Below are positions 33,357-42,172 of a DNA stretch of 64,000 nucleotides, one piece after another. How positions within the stretch are numbered: the first letter of the stretch is position 1; the number at the start of each line of letters is the position of its first letter. Below the pieces are notes generated by a model, which was given only the letters and a program-made list of their open reading frames with translations, ran no database searches and was not told the origin of the DNA. The stretch comes from Nocardioides jiangsuensis (lineage in GTDB: Bacteria; Actinomycetota; Actinomycetes; Propionibacteriales; Nocardioidaceae), in contig NZ_JAIEZQ010000001.1 in NCBI RefSeq assembly GCF_019679455.1, forward strand, positions 1,116,001 to 1,180,000. The letters are read 5' to 3'. The position numbers and the translations under genes are program-made.

Positions 33357-34148
33357 TTACGCATCTTCCTTCGGTGGGAAGTCGAGCCAGCGCCACCCAC
33401 CAGCCAGCCAGACCAAGTATTGATGCCAGTAGTTGGACCACACCCAGATCCCGTCGATGCCGCTGAAGCCTCCGGGTCTCCGAGTTGGCGCCGAGAAGTC
33501 GTTGGTGAAGAACCGGGCGGGAAGCACCTCGTCGACGGGCACTAGAAAGAGATGCCTCTCGTCAACAGCGAGAGCCGATCTAACCTTTTCGACGTGACGC
33601 GGCATATGCGGTAGGTGAAGCCATCGCTCGACCAGAGTCGCGAAGTCTGAGGTCGACGCATCCACGAACTCGGCGCGGACCGCAGGGAGCAGGACGACAC
33701 CGGGTTCGAAGGATGCTCGGCGAAGATCGCCAATGTCGCTCAGCCACTCGAGATCAGGGTCGCTGGAGAAGATGTCAGGGGGCAGTCGGTCGAGCGCATC
33801 GACGTTTTCACGGTCACACAGTTCAACTGCTCTCACGACCGCGCGGCGCGCTCGTCGGTAGGGCATGTCATCGCCACTTAGTCGGAACTCCCACCCTGAT
33901 GGTGCCGGCCATCGCCAGCCCTCCTTGGCCGCCAGCCCCTGCCAGGCTGACGACTTGGCTTGGGTAACGAGAGTGACCTCGAGCGCGCCCCGGCGACCGT
34001 TCGGCCATTCGAGCATGAAGTCCACCGCAGACTGTCGGCCATCGGCGTCGAACTTCCTGGCGTCGGCGCCCAGGGCGTGGCTCACGAGATGCGCGGCGAT
34101 CTCCTCAGCTCGGCCGGCCAGCTCACTCACGACCCCATTCTGGGCCAT
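33357..34148 (-). CDS. Possible PD-(D/E)XK-like protein, unknown function
   Basis: 263 aa from ATG 34148; the open frame continues through repeat R11 to 34214, which is unlikely to be coding. The N-terminal third has SAVDFMLEWPNGRRGALEVT, where Asp and ExT sit on neighbouring strands as in restriction-endonuclease folds, though the usual Lys is absent. FEPGVVLLPAVRAEFVDAST and HLFLVPVDEVLPARFF are further strands, and the C-terminus is aromatic (VWSNYWHQYLVWLAGGWRW). Sole gene between R10 and R11. Confidence 0.6.
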   Translation of the reverse strand: MAQNGVVSELAGRAEEIAAHLVSHALGADARKFDADGRQSAVDFMLEWPNGRRGALEVTLVTQAKSSAWQGLAAKEGWRWPAPSGWEFRLSGDDMPYRRARRAVVRAVELCDRENVDALDRLPPDIFSSDPDLEWLSDIGDLRRASFEPGVVLLPAVRAEFVDASTSDFATLVERWLHLPHMPRHVEKVRSALAVDERHLFLVPVDEVLPARFFTNDFSAPTRRPGGFSGIDGIWVWSNYWHQYLVWLAGGWRWLDFPPKEDA

Positions 34149-34185
34149 AGCCGACGGAATCTCGGCAGATCCAGGCGTCCGAGAT

Positions 34186-34202
34186 GCGGCGATATGACGT
34201 GG
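34186..34202 (+). repeat. Array repeat R11
   Basis: GCGGCGATATGACGTGG. Hairpin: AATCTCGG (34158-34165) pairs with CCGAGAT (34179-34185) around CAGATCCAGGCGT, a loop very like that of R6. The arms continue outward imperfectly. Confidence 0.9.
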
Positions 34203-34241
34203 GTGGTCCGTCACTCGGTTCGTGCGGCGCTTGGCGATGAG

Positions 34242-35138
34242 CTAAAGCCCTGATCGGACCCGGGTCCACTCCGCTCGTGCTTCGTGGTACGCGGTCTTGG
34301 CGCGTGCATACTCAGCGTCGGCCCCGACCCTTTCTGCGATGTATGCAGCTTCGGCCTTGGTCTTCTTGTCGATCCATGCTGCATGTCGAGGGTTCGGAAT
34401 CTTGCGCTGTTGCGAGCCGTAGATTCGGATGCACTTCGTGCCTACACGTGCCTGCCTACTACGGGGATCCGTCAGGGGGCGACCACACTTAACGCAGTTA
34501 TCCGCAAGGTCCCAGATCGTTGAGGAGGGTGCGAACCCAACCCACTGTTTCCGAACGCGACGTCGCCGGGGCTGGCGTGGTTTGGGCCCCGCCGCTTGAC
34601 GCGTCTGCCGTCGAGTCTGCCGTACCTCACGCGCGGGCGCGATGTGTTCGGGTGGCGCGGCAATTTCACTGTCGGGCGTTGGTTCCTTAACCGCCTCGGC
34701 TTGGATGCTAGAGGGTTGGTTCTGCGACGGACGCGGCCGTCGGTCGGACGCTGCCCGCGCGGGGTCGGTGGTGCCCGACAGCGACCTAGAGGCGCCGAGC
34801 AGAAGCCGGGCCTCGTCATCCAGTTTCGAGCCCCAGAGCGTCTTTTGGCCAAGCGGCGTTCGGACCCGGACACCTTTTCTACTCCCGTCAGGTGCTCGCG
34901 TGATTTCGAGCGGCAGCGGTACTCGAGTGACCTTGGCCCGAACGGCGCCCTTGACGAGCAGGAGCGCTCGGTCCGTTAGTACCGCCTGGACCCAGATATG
35001 TGCGCTGACGCTGTATGTGGCGCGCGCGATCTCACCTGCCTCGAGGGCTTCGCAGAGCGCACGACGCATCCCGCTGTCGACGAAGCCGTCATCGTCGTTC
35101 AGGGAGACGAGGCGGGGATCGGTGAATTTCTGCGGCAT
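34242..35138 (-). CDS. Protein with DUF6011-like zinc finger
   Basis: 298 aa from ATG 35138 (MPQKFTDPRLVSLNDDDGF). The N-terminal domain (ATYSVSAHIWVQAVLTDRAL) is followed by a basic, low-complexity linker. Near residue 230 a zinc finger, DNCVKCGRPLTDPRSRQAR then VGTKCIRIYG, has the Cys-Cys-Ser-Gly-Cys spacing of DUF6011. A charged helical tail ends the protein. The zinc finger and Arg-rich linker suggest nucleic-acid binding. Only gene between R11 and R12. Confidence 0.65.
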   Translation of the reverse strand: MPQKFTDPRLVSLNDDDGFVDSGMRRALCEALEAGEIARATYSVSAHIWVQAVLTDRALLLVKGAVRAKVTRVPLPLEITRAPDGSRKGVRVRTPLGQKTLWGSKLDDEARLLLGASRSLSGTTDPARAASDRRPRPSQNQPSSIQAEAVKEPTPDSEIAAPPEHIAPAREVRQTRRQTRQAAGPKPRQPRRRRVRKQWVGFAPSSTIWDLADNCVKCGRPLTDPRSRQARVGTKCIRIYGSQQRKIPNPRHAAWIDKKTKAEAAYIAERVGADAEYARAKTAYHEARAEWTRVRSGL

Positions 35139-35310
35139 CCTGGGTGGGCCTATCGTATCTATGGGCTGGAGGTTGATGCGCCTGGCGAGGGGGCGCCAGG
35201 CGTGCGCACAATACAGACCTTGCGACCAAGGCGCTCCTGCCACCTTCCGGACCTTCTCGTGTCCCTGGGAAACCACCGGGCTTTCGCTGAGGCAAGCCGG
35301 CGAAGCTGTC

Positions 35311-35327
35311 GCGGCGGTATGACGTGG
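35311..35327 (+). repeat. Array repeat R12
   Basis: GCGGCGGTATGACGTGG. GCTTTCGC upstream (35280-35287) pairs with GCGAAGC (35300-35306), one bulged T. Confidence 0.85.
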
Positions 35328-35390
35328 GACGTGTTCGTGTGCCGGGTGTCGCTATCTGGCTGCCGGTCGGGCCAGCGAATGCCGAGCGCG

Positions 35391-35558
35391 TTATCGGCCT
35401 GGGCGGTACTCGCCGACCAAGTACCGCAGGAAACGCTCCGAGCGATCGACGTAAGTGTTCACGGTGTTCTTGCTGAGGCCGGCGCCGCGGAGGTCACGCT
35501 CGAACTCAGCGAGGCTGGTCCTTAGTTCCGACATCGTCCATGTGTCCTTCATGGACAT
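35391..35558 (-). CDS. Stand-alone recombinase core-binding-like domain
   Basis: 55 aa from ATG 35558; the frame is open to 35645 but that would include repeat R13. LRTSLAEFERDLRGAGLSKN and TVNTYVDRSERFLRYLVGEY are the two helices typical of the SAM-like core-binding domain of tyrosine recombinases, with no catalytic domain. Similar short proteins are common in Actinobacteria. It could be a truncated gene, an inhibitor of a recombinase, or an independent small DNA-binding protein. It is the only gene between R12 and R13, one of the smallest cassettes. Confidence 0.6.
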   Translation of the reverse strand: MSMKDTWTMSELRTSLAEFERDLRGAGLSKNTVNTYVDRSERFLRYLVGEYRPGR

Positions 35559-35628
35559 CAGCGTGAATGAAAACACTGGTTCCCTGTCTAGTACAACGGC
35601 CAAGAGATTCGCTCGCGGTGGGCGACAG

Positions 35629-35645
35629 GCGGCGGAATCGCGCAC
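35629..35645 (+). repeat. Array repeat R13
   Basis: GCGGCGGAATCGCGCAC. GAGATTCGCTCGC (35604-35616) is a good inverted counterpart of the repeat (GCGATTCCGCCGC). Confidence 0.88.
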
Positions 35646-35724
35646 TTCCTACCGGCTCCTCACATTCCCCAATGCGGCTGATGCGGACGTTGCGAGCATC
35701 TGGCTAGCCCGGAGCCACCACTGG

Positions 35725-36501
35725 CTACTGCCCGGGATGGGGCCGGAGCTTGAAGACCAGGATGCCGAGGTACTTGTTCATCCAGGCCTGCTTGTGCGGA
35801 TAGCGGCCTCGGGCGTCCTCGGAAAGTTGAGGCTCGATCGCGGTCTCGATACACAGCCCTGCAGCACTGAACACGTTGATCAGGTCAGCGATGGTGTAGC
35901 GACGCTTGGTCAGGGTTATCTGCTCGTTCCAACCGCTGCGGTAGGAGAACCGCGCGGTGGAGAAGTACTCCTCGCCCAAGGAGGTCCGGTTTCGTTCGGC
36001 CTGTTCGACGGCGTATCGGATCGGTTGCGTCTTGGTCAGCAGGATGAATACATCATCAGCCAACATCGCGCGCGCTGTCTGCAGAGTGCGGACTGGATCC
36101 TTCGCGTACCCGAAAGACTGCAGGAACAAAATCCGGTCGAACGTACGGCCCGCAAGCCCCGGCACGGCATCCAACTCATTGAGATCGCCTTGGATCAGTT
36201 CCAAGCCAGGGACCGGGACACTGAGGAAGTTGCCACTGACATCGACACCGACGGAGGCAGCCGCGCCGTCTCGCACCAGCTCAGCGAGCTTGCCTCCGTT
36301 GCCGCAACCGAGGTCGAGTACCGACCGTCCGGCGACATCGCCCAGAAGGTCTCGCTGCGCGGGCCACTCCACGAGTCGGTCCAGCGAGTCCTCCCTGGTG
36401 CGGGCCCGCTCGTAGTCCGGAGCGAGTTCCAGCCATGCATGGCTCGGGTCCACAGGATTGTCCGTGGGCGAACTCGTCGTCTGTTCGTGTGATTCCGCCA
36501 C
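35725..36501 (-). CDS. Class I SAM-dependent methyltransferase
   Basis: 258 aa from GTG 36501; the start is uncertain because the frame stays open to 36771. Motif I, SVLDLGCGNGGKLAELVRDG near residue 60, binds S-adenosylmethionine; LELIQGDLNELDAVPG and FDRILFLQSFGYAKDPVRTL are the next conserved strands. The C-terminal region KRRYTIADLINVFSAAGLCI is typical of small-molecule methyltransferases, and no DNA-methylase NPPY/DPPY motif is present. Substrate unknown. It shares the interval R13-R14 with a Nudix gene of opposite strand. Confidence 0.78.
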   Translation of the reverse strand: MAESHEQTTSSPTDNPVDPSHAWLELAPDYERARTREDSLDRLVEWPAQRDLLGDVAGRSVLDLGCGNGGKLAELVRDGAAASVGVDVSGNFLSVPVPGLELIQGDLNELDAVPGLAGRTFDRILFLQSFGYAKDPVRTLQTARAMLADDVFILLTKTQPIRYAVEQAERNRTSLGEEYFSTARFSYRSGWNEQITLTKRRYTIADLINVFSAAGLCIETAIEPQLSEDARGRYPHKQAWMNKYLGILVFKLRPHPGQ

Positions 36502-36651
36502 GAGACACAACCTATTCGACTGCCCGGCGGGACCGCTTCGACGTCGAGCTTCGCCGAGGGGCCTCGTCCGATGGATCAGACACACAGGCCGCCAGGAAGG
36601 ATCGGCCAAAATGGCGACCAGCGGCATGAGAGTGATGGATAGTCTGCCGCC

Positions 36652-37056
36652 ATGGTCGCCAAGACTCCGATCGCAGTCGCTGCACTTGTGCGCGACGGTC
36701 TCGTGCTCCTGGTGCATCGCCATCCATCGCGTCGGTGGTATCCCAACTGCTGGGACCTCGTCGGCGGACATGTCGAGTCAGGCGAGCTGCCTCACCAGGC
36801 CGTCGGTCGGGAATGCCTCGAAGAACTCGGTGTCCACGTCCACCACCCCCTGCCCATTCCTATGACGGTCAGCGACCCCACCCTCGACATGCACGCGTTC
36901 CTCGTCACCCGCTGGGAAGGGGAACCTGTCAACGCCGCACCCGAGGAGCACGACGATCTTCGCTGGTTCCTGCCCAGCGATCTCACAGACTTGAAGATGG
37001 CCCACCCGCCCCGCCTGTCGAGCATCCTGAACGCCGTCCAGGTCGCAACCGGTTAG
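36652..37056 (+). CDS. Nudix hydrolase (MutT-like)
   Basis: 134 aa. The Nudix box GGHVESGELPHQAVGRECLE followed by ELGV fits GX5EX7REUXEEXGU with a Cys-Leu in the variable places, and the catalytic glutamates are present. The preceding WYPNCWDLV is typical of MutT-type enzymes that hydrolyse nucleoside diphosphate derivatives such as 8-oxo-dGTP. It ends 54 bp before R14. No recognisable repeat separates it from the methyltransferase gene, so they may form one cassette or a repeat has been lost around 36502-36651. Confidence 0.85.
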   Translation: MVAKTPIAVAALVRDGLVLLVHRHPSRRWYPNCWDLVGGHVESGELPHQAVGRECLEELGVHVHHPLPIPMTVSDPTLDMHAFLVTRWEGEPVNAAPEEHDDLRWFLPSDLTDLKMAHPPRLSSILNAVQVATG

Positions 37057-37109
37057 CCGCTACGAACCGTCCGCTCATCTGCTCCGTGAAAGTCGAGCCG
37101 CGCCGGCAA

Positions 37110-37126
37110 GCGGCGGTAAGACGCAC
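37110..37126 (+). repeat. Array repeat R14
   Basis: GCGGCGGTAAGACGCAC, the exact consensus. GCTACGAACCGTCCGC (37060-37075) is an inverted partial counterpart of the repeat. Confidence 0.93.
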
Positions 37127-37224
37127 CCGACCGGCTACAACTAAGGGCTCACGAAGGTGTCGGCGCTCTTGAAGAGTCGGCGGAAGGTGCGCGCCGAGAA
37201 GTCACTTCTGATTGGTCCCCTGGG

Positions 37225-37950
37225 CTACTGAGGCGTTCCGGGCAGCGACAGATCGACAATCACCGGCACGTGGTCCGAGCGCTTGGTGGCGACCCACTCG
37301 CTGTAGGTTCCGACCCTGAGTCCGATCCCGCTCGTCCACTCTTTCGGAATGAACACGTGGTCGACGTGGAACGGCTGCTCTGCTTTCCATTGGTGAAACA
37401 ACGTGGGCTCAGTGAGTGGATCGGCATCTCCGCGTGCTGCGGTGAATGCGCTCACCAGCCCGTGGGCCTGTAGGCGGGTGACGCTTTCTGCGTGCCGGCG
37501 AGCGTCGACAGGGCTCGACAGGATCGGGGCGTTGAGGTCCCCTGCAAGAACGACCGGGCCGTCGATCGTGGGGAGGACTTCGGCAACAACGCGTGTTGTC
37601 TGCATCGCATAGTCGATGCCTCTCTCGACCCACTCTCGACCGAGCGCCCAAACACCGAGCACGGTGAAGTCGGCTGGTCCAGTGACTCTCGCGGGCAGGA
37701 GCCATGGTTGGTCTGCGGCGAGCGGCAGAGGTTCAACACGCCAGGGGCTGCGCGCGAGCACACCGATGTGCTTGGTATGTCCGGGCTGGTCGACTCCGAG
37801 CTTGAGCACCGAGGTGACCTCCCGTGTCTCGTCCATCCCTGGATCGAATGGCCCACACTCGGTCACCACCGCGACGTCGAAGTCCAGGTCGCGAAGGTAC
37901 AGGTAGTTGCGGTCGAACCGCTCGTTGCAGTTCCAGGCGACGATGCGCAT
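37225..37950 (-). CDS. Endonuclease/exonuclease/phosphatase (EEP) family protein
   Basis: 241 aa. The EEP active-site motifs are all present: IVAWNCNERFD near residue 5 (Asn), VTECGPFD near 30 (Glu), VLAGDLNAPIL near 137 (DxN), PFHVDHVFIP near 205 and RSDHVPVIVDL at the C-terminus (Asp-His). Members cut nucleic acids or phosphodiesters using Mg2+. No targeting domain is visible, so the substrate is open. It lies 99 bp after R14 and points toward it. Confidence 0.88.
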   Translation of the reverse strand: MRIVAWNCNERFDRNYLYLRDLDFDVAVVTECGPFDPGMDETREVTSVLKLGVDQPGHTKHIGVLARSPWRVEPLPLAADQPWLLPARVTGPADFTVLGVWALGREWVERGIDYAMQTTRVVAEVLPTIDGPVVLAGDLNAPILSSPVDARRHAESVTRLQAHGLVSAFTAARGDADPLTEPTLFHQWKAEQPFHVDHVFIPKEWTSGIGLRVGTYSEWVATKRSDHVPVIVDLSLPGTPQ

Positions 37951-38299
37951 TGCCGAATCCTGGCAGCATCACTGCCTTGGCGTTGTCGTATGGGTATCCG
38001 CCGACCCTAAATTCGGCGGCGCAGAGAAGCCGCGACGATCGGCGCCTGCGGCCCTACTCCCAGCGAGACAGGGACCTGAGCAGGATTGAAGCGGCTAAAG
38101 AAGACGCGGCGCGGAGTCGAGCGCAGATGCCTACCGTGCGGATATGGGGACGAGAAACTTCCAAAATCATCCCCGGCAGCATTGCTAGAAGATCGCAGGA
38201 CAAGTCGCAGGCGTTCTCCTACCTTTGTGGCCCGCTCCGCGTGCGGTTCCTGCAACCAACATGTCTCGAAGCCATAACCAGAAGGTAAAGGGTGTGCTG

Positions 38300-38944
38300 A
38301 TGCTGCTTTGGGCGACAACCTACGTCGACGACGCCTGCCACGTGCTGCGCGCCGGCTGCTTCCCGGGCACGGCCGACTCGGTGACCCGATGCGGCATCGA
38401 GCTGTCGCGGGACGACGTCGCCGCGACCCTTCCGGACCCGGTCGGCGACGAGTGCCTCGTCTGCCTCGAGTTCACGGCTCACGACGAGCTTGATGCGAAT
38501 CCGTACCCACCCGAGGCATGGCGCGAGAGGAAGATCCCAGCGGGTCACTGTCTGCTGTGCGGCCGTGAGAGCGCCGAGGAGTGCGAGGCCGCAGATCCGA
38601 CGTGCGTGGAGCGCTGGCGGGCCCGCTGCACTGGCCCCGGCGACCATCGCAGGTGCCACCTCTTCGAGGACGCCTACTACTGCGAGTTCACGGACTGGTG
38701 GTGGAAGCCGATACTCAGCCTCGCCCGCGAAGGACTCGCAGAGGCAGGGCTGAACGGCGAGACTGCCGGGGCGATCGTGTCGGTGTGGAACAACAAGGCC
38801 ACCCTGCACCGCGTAAGTGCCACGAACCGACCGCTGCGCCAGACCTGGCACAGCGTCCAACGGACGTACGGCCTGCGTCCGGACCTTCAAGCCCACGGCG
38901 TCATCTACTTCGTGTACCCAAACCGCAGACGACCTCTTGGCTGA
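38300..38944 (+). CDS. Cysteine-rich protein of unknown function
   Basis: 214 aa from ATG 38300; other in-frame starts exist at 38225, 38261 and 38294. Many cysteines in pairs (CHVLRAGC, DECLVCLEF, HCLLCGRESAEECEAADPTC, CTGPGDHRRCHLF) suggest zinc-binding fingers through residues 15-145. The C-terminal half (EFTDWWWKPILSLAREGLAE, TWHSVQRTYGLRPDLQAHGV) is helical. A boundary repeat between this and the EEP gene is not clear; GGCGGCGCAGAGAAGCCGC at 38016-38034 might be a degraded one. Confidence 0.65.
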   Translation: MLLWATTYVDDACHVLRAGCFPGTADSVTRCGIELSRDDVAATLPDPVGDECLVCLEFTAHDELDANPYPPEAWRERKIPAGHCLLCGRESAEECEAADPTCVERWRARCTGPGDHRRCHLFEDAYYCEFTDWWWKPILSLAREGLAEAGLNGETAGAIVSVWNNKATLHRVSATNRPLRQTWHSVQRTYGLRPDLQAHGVIYFVYPNRRRPLG

Positions 38945-39024
38945 CGGGTCCTCTTCCGTTCCACCGCTACCGCTTAAGGTCGAGGATGCGGCGTTCATTC
39001 GCTGACCCGGAATTCCGAGCGCAC

Positions 39025-39041
39025 GCGGCGCTATGACGCAG
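39025..39041 (+). repeat. Array repeat R15
   Basis: GCGGCGCTATGACGCAG. GGCGTTCATTCGC and CCGG-AATT-CCG upstream give an imperfect hairpin. Confidence 0.85.
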
Positions 39042-39171
39042 GTGCTTCATGCAGCGTTGCAGACGAACTTCCCCTGGATGAAGACCGCGGGACTCTCCAC
39101 CCAACGGATTCCCCGACGTAGTCTCGGCACACGCGCGGTGAACTGCCGCCACTAACACTCCGAGGAGCACG

Positions 39172-39387
39172 ATGGCAATCGAACACGACGAGCACTACTA
39201 CCTCTGCGATGAATGCAATGGGGAAGGTATGGCGGACGTACAGGTCTCAGAAGACGGAGAGACCGAATGGTCGTGGTGCGCCGGATGTGGTGATGGCATG
39301 AGCAAAGGAACGGGCTACATCGAAGGCGATGACGACGACTGTGAAACTAATCCCTGCGACGTGGCTACTGGAGCGATGACGCTTTGA
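39172..39387 (+). CDS. Small acidic zinc-ribbon-like protein
   Basis: 71 aa with GAGGAG seven bases before the ATG. YYLCDECNGEGMADVQVSED and WSWCAGCGDGMSKGTGYIEG form a DnaJ-like pair of CxxC knuckles, followed by an acidic tail. Similar small proteins probably bind zinc and act as adaptors; no specific function is known. It lies 130 bp after R15. Confidence 0.75.
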   Translation: MAIEHDEHYYLCDECNGEGMADVQVSEDGETEWSWCAGCGDGMSKGTGYIEGDDDDCETNPCDVATGAMTL

Positions 39388-39408
39388 CTCGCGCCAACGC
39401 AGGCGATC

Positions 39409-39825
39409 TCATTTGGCCGGCTGATTAAGCAGGCGGATGGGATCGTCCACCTGCCGGCTGTCGCTGCGGCAGAGACCCAGTGCGTCAGGACAGGCGAGGT
39501 AGCACCCGCGTGCGGAAGAAGCGGGCGGTCCCATCACGAAGTTGCTCGAGCCAGCATTGGCAACGCAGCACGCAACCGAATCGCCGAGCGGGGGTGGCGA
39601 AGCGTAAGCGGAATCATCACCTAGGGGAGTTGAAGGCTGCAGCGAGCTCGATCCACCCGGCGAATGGATGGGGCGACTATCGGACGTTGTCTCGCAGGAG
39701 TGCCACCTGCGCGATGAGCCGTCGAAGGCGCCCTTTGCCTGTGGATAGCGCGAGCGGAGAGGCTGGGGCTGATTACGAGGGTAACCGTTCTTCGGATCGG
39801 CAGGTGGCTTACGACCTTTGGGCAT
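39409..39825 (-). CDS. Doubtful basic protein
   Basis: 138 aa if started at ATG 39825 (PKGRKPPADPKNGYPRNQPQ). The N-terminus is rich in Pro/Lys/Arg, and the rest is low complexity with scattered cysteines. It fills the space between the zinc-ribbon gene and R16. The lack of predicted fold and the weak start context make it uncertain; it may be non-coding. Confidence 0.3.
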   Translation of the reverse strand: MPKGRKPPADPKNGYPRNQPQPLRSRYPQAKGAFDGSSRRWHSCETTSDSRPIHSPGGSSSLQPSTPLGDDSAYASPPPLGDSVACCVANAGSSNFVMGPPASSARGCYLACPDALGLCRSDSRQVDDPIRLLNQPAK

Positions 39826-39897
39826 AGGGACCCCTCTGGTCGCGTCACGCGCGGATCGACATGCCAGATCGTTTGCCGTGCCGCTCGAGCGCCACGT

Positions 39898-39914
39898 GTG
39901 GCGGGATGACGCCA
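39898..39914 (+). repeat. Array repeat R16
   Basis: GTGGCGGGATGACGCCA. GTGGCG and CGCCAC (39898-39915) pair with each other, and GCCGTGCCGC-TCGA-GCG lies upstream. Confidence 0.8.
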
Positions 39915-40040
39915 CCAGTCGAAGAGCTCAACAGCCATGGCAGGGGCCGCGTAGGCGGTGACTCGATCGCTGAGGGACCGCGGAGGTCCGCGCAGTGCTG
40001 TTACTCGCTGGCATGCTCCATGCTGCTGATAGCGACTCAC

Positions 40041-40280
40041 TCAGACCTCGACGACCACGATGTCGGGATCCGCGTCGTCATCGTCGAGCGGGTAGTCCCC
40101 CGGATTGGACATGTGCAACACCTCGGCACCGGTGTTGCAGTTGCTGAGCATGACGAGGCCGTATTCCTCGGCTTCCTCCTCGGTCTCGAAGCGTTCGTCA
40201 TCTTCCACTTCCTCGCCATCGGCAAATTTCAAAACAGCTTTAACATCAGTTCCTCCCGATTCGTCACTTGTGCGCGTCAC
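40041..40280 (-). CDS. Small acidic protein of unknown function
   Basis: 79 aa, GTG at 40280. KAVLKFADGEEVEDDERFET then EEEAEEYGLVMLSNCNTGAE looks like a small beta-alpha protein with the strongly acidic tail DDDDADPDIVVVEV. Net charge is about -20. Single-gene cassette between R16 and R17. Such acidic mimics can be anti-restriction or antitoxin proteins, but nothing here proves that. Confidence 0.6.
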   Translation of the reverse strand: MTRTSDESGGTDVKAVLKFADGEEVEDDERFETEEEAEEYGLVMLSNCNTGAEVLHMSNPGDYPLDDDDADPDIVVVEV

Positions 40281-40584
40281 ATTAACTCGCTGGGAAGTCG
40301 ATGGAGGGCCAAACTTGACTCACCCCTCTGATGCTCGGGATCAGCCTCGGCGAAGAGACGCGCTGTGCCTACGCCCGAGGCAAAGCCTGGCGGCGGGAGG
40401 CCGAGCGTACGCGCCCGCTGCCTGACGGTGGCGGTGACGTGGCTTGGGCGGACATGGGACACCGGATGCAGTCCTGCAATAGCTCAATGGAGGGCAGCGG
40501 TAGCCGGAGCGTGAAGAGGACAAGTGCGACGACCCGGGCTAGGACGCAATGATCGCGAGGATTCACTTACCTGACGGCCCCAAC

Positions 40585-40601
40585 GCGGCGGAATGACGCA
40601 C
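40585..40601 (+). repeat. Array repeat R17
   Basis: GCGGCGGAATGACGCAC, the exact consensus. AGTGCGACGACCCGGGC about 40 bp upstream is a partial inverted arm. From 40281 to 40584 nothing else is seen. Confidence 0.92.
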
Positions 40602-40907
40602 GCCGGGAGACAGCCACACGCTGAGAAGAAGCGGAGCTCCGGGCTGTCGTTCTAGATCGGTGTGCCGCTTCGCCTGTGCACGAGTAGCGGGTGAATCTCT
40701 GATTCACGATGGTGCTGCAGCCGAACCCGTTTCGATAGCGAGTGGTGGCTCGGCCTGGACAATGCGCGGTCAGTCCCCACCTAAGATGTCCTGCGGGCAG
40801 GCCATGCTTCGAGTCCCGTTCCGTGCCGGTGTGTGACAGCCGAGCAGTATCTGGAGAAGGTTCTACCTTCACGGAGTGTGAACACATCGACTATTGAGGG
40901 ATGGACA

Positions 40908-41606
40908 ATGGGGTGGCTTCTCGATACAGGCTCGTTGGCGCTGGCCTTCGTGGCTGGTCTTCTCGCGCCGGCCGCGGGCAACGCCGTGAACGCCTTTGTG
41001 AACTCACGGCTTGGACGATCCGAGCGACGACGTGATCAGGCAGATGCTCGGTCTAGGCAGGCGGCCGAAGCATGCTACGAGGAGCTCGCAAAGCTCGTCG
41101 ACCTGATACCGGCTTACGCGGCCGTCGACCGGCGGACTTCCAGTTCACGTGCGTCCGACGCTGACTACGAAGCGTTGAAGATGCGGCGGCGGGAGCATAA
41201 TGCCTCGATCGCGACACTCGAGGCTCACACAGTTCTTCTGCGCCCCGCGGTTCGTACTGAGATGGAGGCTCTGCTCAGCATCATCCGTTACGCGTACGAC
41301 CTCCCTTTTCGGTCGAACCCCGGAACTCAGATTGACCAGGGCTGGCACCCCGACAGTGCGCGTTCCATTGCCGTGAATCTGGTTCAGCACGCGCGAGATG
41401 TTCTTGCCACGCACCTGACCGACGCTCCGCTTCCAACACGACCTGACGCTGTTCAGGAGTACGCCCTGGCGGTCGAAGACCGGAATGAGGATCTCGGCGA
41501 CTACTTCTCCGACCACATCGAAGAGGACGACAAGGCCGTCCAGGATTGGCGCAGCCGGCACGGACTGCCCCCCATGCGACGGCCCCTATCGCAATATCGC
41601 AACTAA
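40908..41606 (+). CDS. Membrane-anchored helical protein of unknown function
   Basis: 232 aa from ATG 40908, with GAGGG eight bases upstream; the frame is open from 40833. An N-terminal transmembrane helix, WLLDTGSLALAFVAGLLAPA, is followed by a long charged helical region (RLGRSERRRDQADARSRQAA) and helical segments to the end. Similar in layout, not sequence, to the protein at 26388-27224. It ends 80 bp before R18. Confidence 0.65.
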   Translation: MGWLLDTGSLALAFVAGLLAPAAGNAVNAFVNSRLGRSERRRDQADARSRQAAEACYEELAKLVDLIPAYAAVDRRTSSSRASDADYEALKMRRREHNASIATLEAHTVLLRPAVRTEMEALLSIIRYAYDLPFRSNPGTQIDQGWHPDSARSIAVNLVQHARDVLATHLTDAPLPTRPDAVQEYALAVEDRNEDLGDYFSDHIEEDDKAVQDWRSRHGLPPMRRPLSQYRN

Positions 41607-41685
41607 TCGAACTAACCGCTCGGCGAACGGCTCCCACACCTCGCGTCCTAGGGATCACGTGGGGCTAGCACCATTGGGGCCATGC

Positions 41686-41702
41686 GCGGCGGAAAAACCT
41701 AG
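41686..41702 (+). repeat. Array repeat R18
   Basis: GCGGCGGAAAAACCTAG, diverged at its 3' half. Compensating pairing is kept: GCGTCCTAGG (41643-41652) and CCTAGGTCGC (41698-41707) match at 9 of 10 positions. This supports a structural rather than sequence constraint. The stretch 41710-42172 contains no gene I can support. Confidence 0.78.
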
Positions 41703-42172
41703 GTCGCACAGGTCGGGTGCCCATCTTCTCGCGGCGCACATGCCGGTCGAGTTGTCCGCCAGTCCTCCACGTGGCAATGCCAGCCCTTGAAGTGCTTGTC
41801 CTCCACGCCGTCAAGAACTAGGGACATCCCGTGCTCTACCGCGTACGGCCGAAACTCGGCGGATCGTAGGACTGGACACGTCCGATCAAAGCACGAGCGG
41901 CCGACGACGTTAGAACCGTTGGCTTCCTCTATGCCCGCGCCAATGTGTCTTCTGCCATCGAAAACGACGCGCCGAGCACCTACGCGTCATGTCGACGTGC
42001 AAGTTATCCAGCGTCACCTGCATGGCCGAAGCGGCTCATGACTTTGCTCATGACGGGCAGCAGATCTCGATTGAAGCGCAGTCGGGAAGTCGCCGCGACA
42101 CCAGGCGATCAGGATCAACGGGTGCCGTGACCTGCCATACGCGCGTAGGCGACTTCTCTGCTGCGCACGGGC

